The notes beneath the pieces were generated by a model. The model saw only the letters and a program-made list of their open reading frames with translations. It made no database searches and was not told the origin of the DNA. From Pseudomonas siliginis (GTDB taxonomy: Bacteria > Pseudomonadota > Gammaproteobacteria > Pseudomonadales > Pseudomonadaceae), in assembly GCF_019145195.1 (NCBI RefSeq), contig NZ_JAHSTW010000008.1:248001-312000 (forward strand): DNA of 64,000 bases, read 5' to 3'. Made by a program: the position numbers and the translations under genes. Below are positions 61,129 through 64,000 of the stretch, piece by piece (positions within the stretch are counted from its first letter, which is position 1; each line of letters starts with the position of its first letter).

Positions 61129-62154
61129 TCAGTTGAAACCGCTGGTGGAAATAAAGTCGACGTCGGTTTTCGGCTCGGCACGCATCAGTAGACCGATCAC
61201 CTGCTCCAGCGTGCGTCCCTCGAACAGGATCGCGTGCAGCCCGGCGACCAGCGGCATGTACACGCCGACTTCCTGGGACTTGGCCTTGAGCACTTTGAGG
61301 GTGTTGACCCCTTCGGCGACCTCGCCAAGACGCGACACCGCTTCGTCGAGGCTCAAGCCCTGACCGAGGGCGAAGCCCACCTGGTAGTTGCGGCTTTTGG
61401 GCGATGAACAGGTGACGATCAGATCGCCAACCCCGGCCAGACCAAGGAAGGTCATCGGGTTGGCGCCCTGATTCACCGCAAAGCGGGTCATCTCGGCCAA
61501 GGCGCGAGTGATCAGCATGCTCTTGGTGTTCTCGCCCATTTCCAATGCCACCGCCATGCCGGCGATGATCGCGTAAACGTTTTTCAACGCCCCGCCCAGC
61601 TCGACACCGAAACGGTCGGCGCTGGCGTAGACGCGGAAGGTGCGCCCGTGCAGGGCGGCTTGCACCGCTTTGCACAGTTCTTCGTCTTCACTGGCGACCA
61701 CCGTGGCGGTCAGTGCGTGCTCGGCGATTTCCCGCGCCAGGTTCGGACCGGACAACACGCCGATGCGCGCCTGCGGGGCGATCTCTTCGAGAATCTGGCT
61801 CATCAGCTTGAAGGTCTGCGCTTCGATGCCTTTGGTCAGGCTCACCAGCATCTTGCCGCTCAAGCGCTCGGCGTGGGCGGCGAGTACGCTGCGCAAGGCG
61901 CTGGACGGCAGCGCGACAAAGCACAAATCACAAGCATCGAGCGTGGCCTGCAGGTCGGTGACAGCGGTCACGCCCGGGAGAATCTTGATGCCTTTGAGGT
62001 AACGCGGGTTTTCGCGGTTGACCCGGATGGCCTCGGCCTGCTCGGGGTCACGCATCCACTGAAGGACTTGATGGCCGTTCTCGGCCAGCAGATTGGCCAC
62101 GGCGGTACCAAAACTTCCGCCTCCCAGGACCGCAATCGGGCGCTGTTCAGTCAT
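61129..62154 (-). CDS. gpsA: Glycerol-3-phosphate dehydrogenase [NAD(P)+]
   Basis: 341 aa. It makes glycerol-3-phosphate from dihydroxyacetone phosphate for phospholipid synthesis. The Rossmann loop AVLGGGSFGTAVANLL is at about residues 8-23, and the catalytic lysine is in GALKNVYAI. ATG 62154 gives MTEQRPIAVLGGG; two upstream residues in frame are not favoured. Confidence 0.95.
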   Translation of the reverse strand: MTEQRPIAVLGGGSFGTAVANLLAENGHQVLQWMRDPEQAEAIRVNRENPRYLKGIKILPGVTAVTDLQATLDACDLCFVALPSSALRSVLAAHAERLSGKMLVSLTKGIEAQTFKLMSQILEEIAPQARIGVLSGPNLAREIAEHALTATVVASEDEELCKAVQAALHGRTFRVYASADRFGVELGGALKNVYAIIAGMAVALEMGENTKSMLITRALAEMTRFAVNQGANPMTFLGLAGVGDLIVTCSSPKSRNYQVGFALGQGLSLDEAVSRLGEVAEGVNTLKVLKAKSQEVGVYMPLVAGLHAILFEGRTLEQVIGLLMRAEPKTDVDFISTSGFN

Positions 62155-62351
62155 ATGCAATCCGTTAATCCATACCAGTGGCGATGCCGGGCATTATACG
62201 GGGCGACCCGGTGGCGGCCAGCCCCAGCAACAATTACCGACATTTGTAGGAAGAAGACCAATAAAACCTAGGAAAATGCCTGCAACGTCACTGGAAAAGT
62301 CGCAGCCCTCGGTTAACATGCGCGCCAATTCTTCTCTCTGCAGGCTGTGTC

Positions 62352-64000
62352 GTGTTTTCTGGCCCTCCTTCCCCGCGCTCGCCCCTGTTACTCGCGCTGA
62401 TGTTCAGCCCGCTGGTGCTGGCGGACGATCTCTTCGTCGACAGCCAGACGCTGCCGCCGGTGCTTACCGCCACGCGCCTGAAGCAGACCCCGGCCGAAGT
62501 ACCGGGGAGCATGACCGTTCTCGACAGCGAATTGATCAGCGCCAGCGGCGCCCGCGACATCAGCGAATTGCTGCGACTGGTTCCGGGGATGATGGTTGGC
62601 AGCATCAACGGCAATCAGCCGGCGGTGAATTACCACGGCACCAACGCCAGCGAAGCACGGCGCATGCAGGTGTTGATCGATGGCCGCTCGGTGTATCGCG
62701 CCGGCCTCGCGACGGTGGACTGGAGCGATATTCCGGTCGCGATGGAAGATATCGAGCGGATCGAGGTGTTTCGCGGTCCGAACACTGTCAGCTATGGCGC
62801 CAACGCGTTGATGGCGGTGATCAACATCATCACTCGTCACCCGGCCGACAGCCATGGCACGCGCCTGAAGATCACCCGTGGCCAGCGTGGCATCAACGAC
62901 TTTTATGCCAGTCAGGGCACCGGTTGGGATGGCGGCGATCTGCGCCTGTCGCTGTCCGGCCAGGAAGACGACGGTTTCGACAGCGATCGTATCGGCGCCG
63001 ATTATCGCGACAGTCGGCGCTTGAATCGTCTCAGCTTGGCGGTCAGCCATGATCTCAATGAAGATCAAAGCCTCGACTGGCAGCTCAACGCCAAAGACGG
63101 CAGCAATCAGCGGCCTTATACCTACCGCCCGGTGTTCTCGGGGATTACCGACGCCGGGAACAATTCCGACGTGGTGGCCAAGGATTACGCCGGTTCGGTG
63201 CGCTGGAACCTCGACATCAATCCCGAACACAGCCTCTATGTGCAAGGTTCGGCGCAGCACTGGGATCGCCAGCAGGTCTGGCGCGCCTGCGATGCCGAAG
63301 TGTCGTTCAGCCCTGAACTGACGCAGCTGTGGCAGCTCAACCCGAATTACACCGAACGGCTGGCGCGCAACATCAACCAGTTCACCGGCCCCGGCGCGGC
63401 GCCCGGCACGCCGCAGGAAATGGCGCTGGCCAATCAAGTGCTCGAGCAATGGCGCAACGGCGCCAGCCAGACTTTGTGCGGCGATATCGACCAGAGCGCC
63501 CGCGAGTCGCGTTACGACCTCGAGCTGCAGGACACCCTCAGCCTGGCCGACAGCCTGCGTCTGGTCAGCGGCCTGAATTACCGCTACGACCGCGCCGATT
63601 CCGAAACCTATTTCAACGGCACCCTCGACGACACCACCTGGCGCGCCTTCGGCCAACTCGAATGGCGCGCTACCGAGCACTGGCTGGTGCAGGGCGGGGC
63701 GATGTTCGAAGACACGCAACTGATCGGCAGTTCGCTGACCCCGCGCTTCGCGGTCAACTACCTGATCAACCCGCGTCATGGCCTGCGCGCGGTGTACTCG
63801 GAGGCGATCCGTTCACCGGACATGTTCGAGAACAACGTCAACTGGAGCTATCAGGTCAGCAACCTGCGACCCTCGGCCTACGGCCAGTCGTCGGCGCGGT
63901 ATTTCGTCAAGACCCGTGGCCCCGGCGATCTCGATCAGGAACACATGCGCTCGCGCGAGTTGGGCTACAACGGTTACTTCGCCGAGCTCGGGCTGGCCGT
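62352..64000 (+). CDS. TonB-dependent outer-membrane receptor (3' end cut by window)
   Basis: 549 residues are visible. GTG 62352 gives a signal peptide (SPLLLALMFSPLVLA, then DDLFVD). A plug domain follows (about 40-155), with VLIDGRSVYRAG and RIEVFRGPNTVSYGANALMAVINIIT typical of TonB receptors, and then the start of the beta-barrel. There is no N-terminal FecA-like signalling domain. The reading frame has no stop to the edge. The ligand (siderophore, cobalamin, other) is not determinable. Confidence 0.92.
   Translation, partial: MFSGPPSPRSPLLLALMFSPLVLADDLFVDSQTLPPVLTATRLKQTPAEVPGSMTVLDSELISASGARDISELLRLVPGMMVGSINGNQPAVNYHGTNASEARRMQVLIDGRSVYRAGLATVDWSDIPVAMEDIERIEVFRGPNTVSYGANALMAVINIITRHPADSHGTRLKITRGQRGINDFYASQGTGWDGGDLRLSLSGQEDDGFDSDRIGADYRDSRRLNRLSLAVSHDLNEDQSLDWQLNAKDGSNQRPYTYRPVFSGITDAGNNSDVVAKDYAGSVRWNLDINPEHSLYVQGSAQHWDRQQVWRACDAEVSFSPELTQLWQLNPNYTERLARNINQFTGPGAAPGTPQEMALANQVLEQWRNGASQTLCGDIDQSARESRYDLELQDTLSLADSLRLVSGLNYRYDRADSETYFNGTLDDTTWRAFGQLEWRATEHWLVQGGAMFEDTQLIGSSLTPRFAVNYLINPRHGLRAVYSEAIRSPDMFENNVNWSYQVSNLRPSAYGQSSARYFVKTRGPGDLDQEHMRSRELGYNGYFAELGLA

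Overview
This window is a stretch of a fluorescent Pseudomonas chromosome (P. fluorescens species complex). The evidence is high-GC coding, Pseudomonas-type gene order (pilZ-holB-tmk-mltG-pabC-fabF-acpP-fabG-fabD-plsX-rpmF-yceD), many Pseudomonas REP/REPIN repeats of the GTGGGAGCGAGCCTGCTCGCGAA type, and an rgsA-like small RNA next to tatD. I see no phage, insertion sequence, plasmid or CRISPR. It is core chromosome with small accessory pockets.

Layout. (1) 1-14.5 kb: a TetR regulator cut by the window edge, an rgsA-like sRNA, then a leftward block for envelope and fatty-acid work (yceD, rpmF, plsX, fabD, fabG, acpP, fabF, pabC, mltG, tmk, holB, pilZ, tatD). Maf/YceF runs rightward from the head of that block. 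It converges on sppA, a HAD phosphatase and rluC, which lie divergent from rne. (2) 14.4-18.5 kb: rne with a leader of about 640 nt and a scaffold-type C-terminal half. (3) 18.6-23.0 kb: a leftward four-gene molybdo-hydroxylase operon (2Fe-2S subunit, Tat-type molybdopterin subunit, XdhC, MocA), placed between rne and murB. (4) 23.2-30.7 kb: murB, ptpA, kdsB, ycaR, lpxK, exbD, exbB leftward, then comEC and a divergent DUF2062 gene. (5) 30.8-37.2 kb: a YadGH-type ABC exporter, a GST, a transglutaminase-like protein, fadE and a small acidic protein. (6) 37.2-43 kb: a structured dispersed repeat, then a LysR gene divergent from alaX, an Fe(II)/2OG oxygenase and a LysE exporter, followed by a periplasmic M20 peptidase. 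(7) 43.0-44.7 kb: a tandemly duplicated tRNA-Glu/tRNA-Gly operon and a membrane-anchored protein. (8) 44.9-53.5 kb: a chemoreceptor, a MocR regulator, an SDR, an MDR oxidoreductase, pyrF and an OmpR/EnvZ-type pair. (9) 53.5-64 kb: REPs, a second full copy of the structured repeat, an AI-2E/PerM-family protein, a five-gene acyl-CoA synthetase/thioesterase/hydrolase cluster, sixA, a DUF4389 gene, gpsA and a TonB-dependent receptor cut by the right edge.

Two results stand out. A dispersed repeat of about 350 bp is present in two full copies and one internally deleted remnant. It shows compensatory base changes in at least three helices, so it is selected as a structured nucleic acid, and each copy ends 1-10 nt from the stop codon of a leftward gene. 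Second, a LysR / stand-alone tRNA-editing protein / Fe(II)-2OG oxygenase / LysE exporter module looks like a small system that makes or modifies an amino acid, exports it and protects translation from it.

Start codons were re-chosen from ribosome binding sites, family lengths and operon overlaps; several genes (tmk, holB, fabF, exbB, the LysR gene and others) use GTG. Family names rest on motif recognition, not on database searches.
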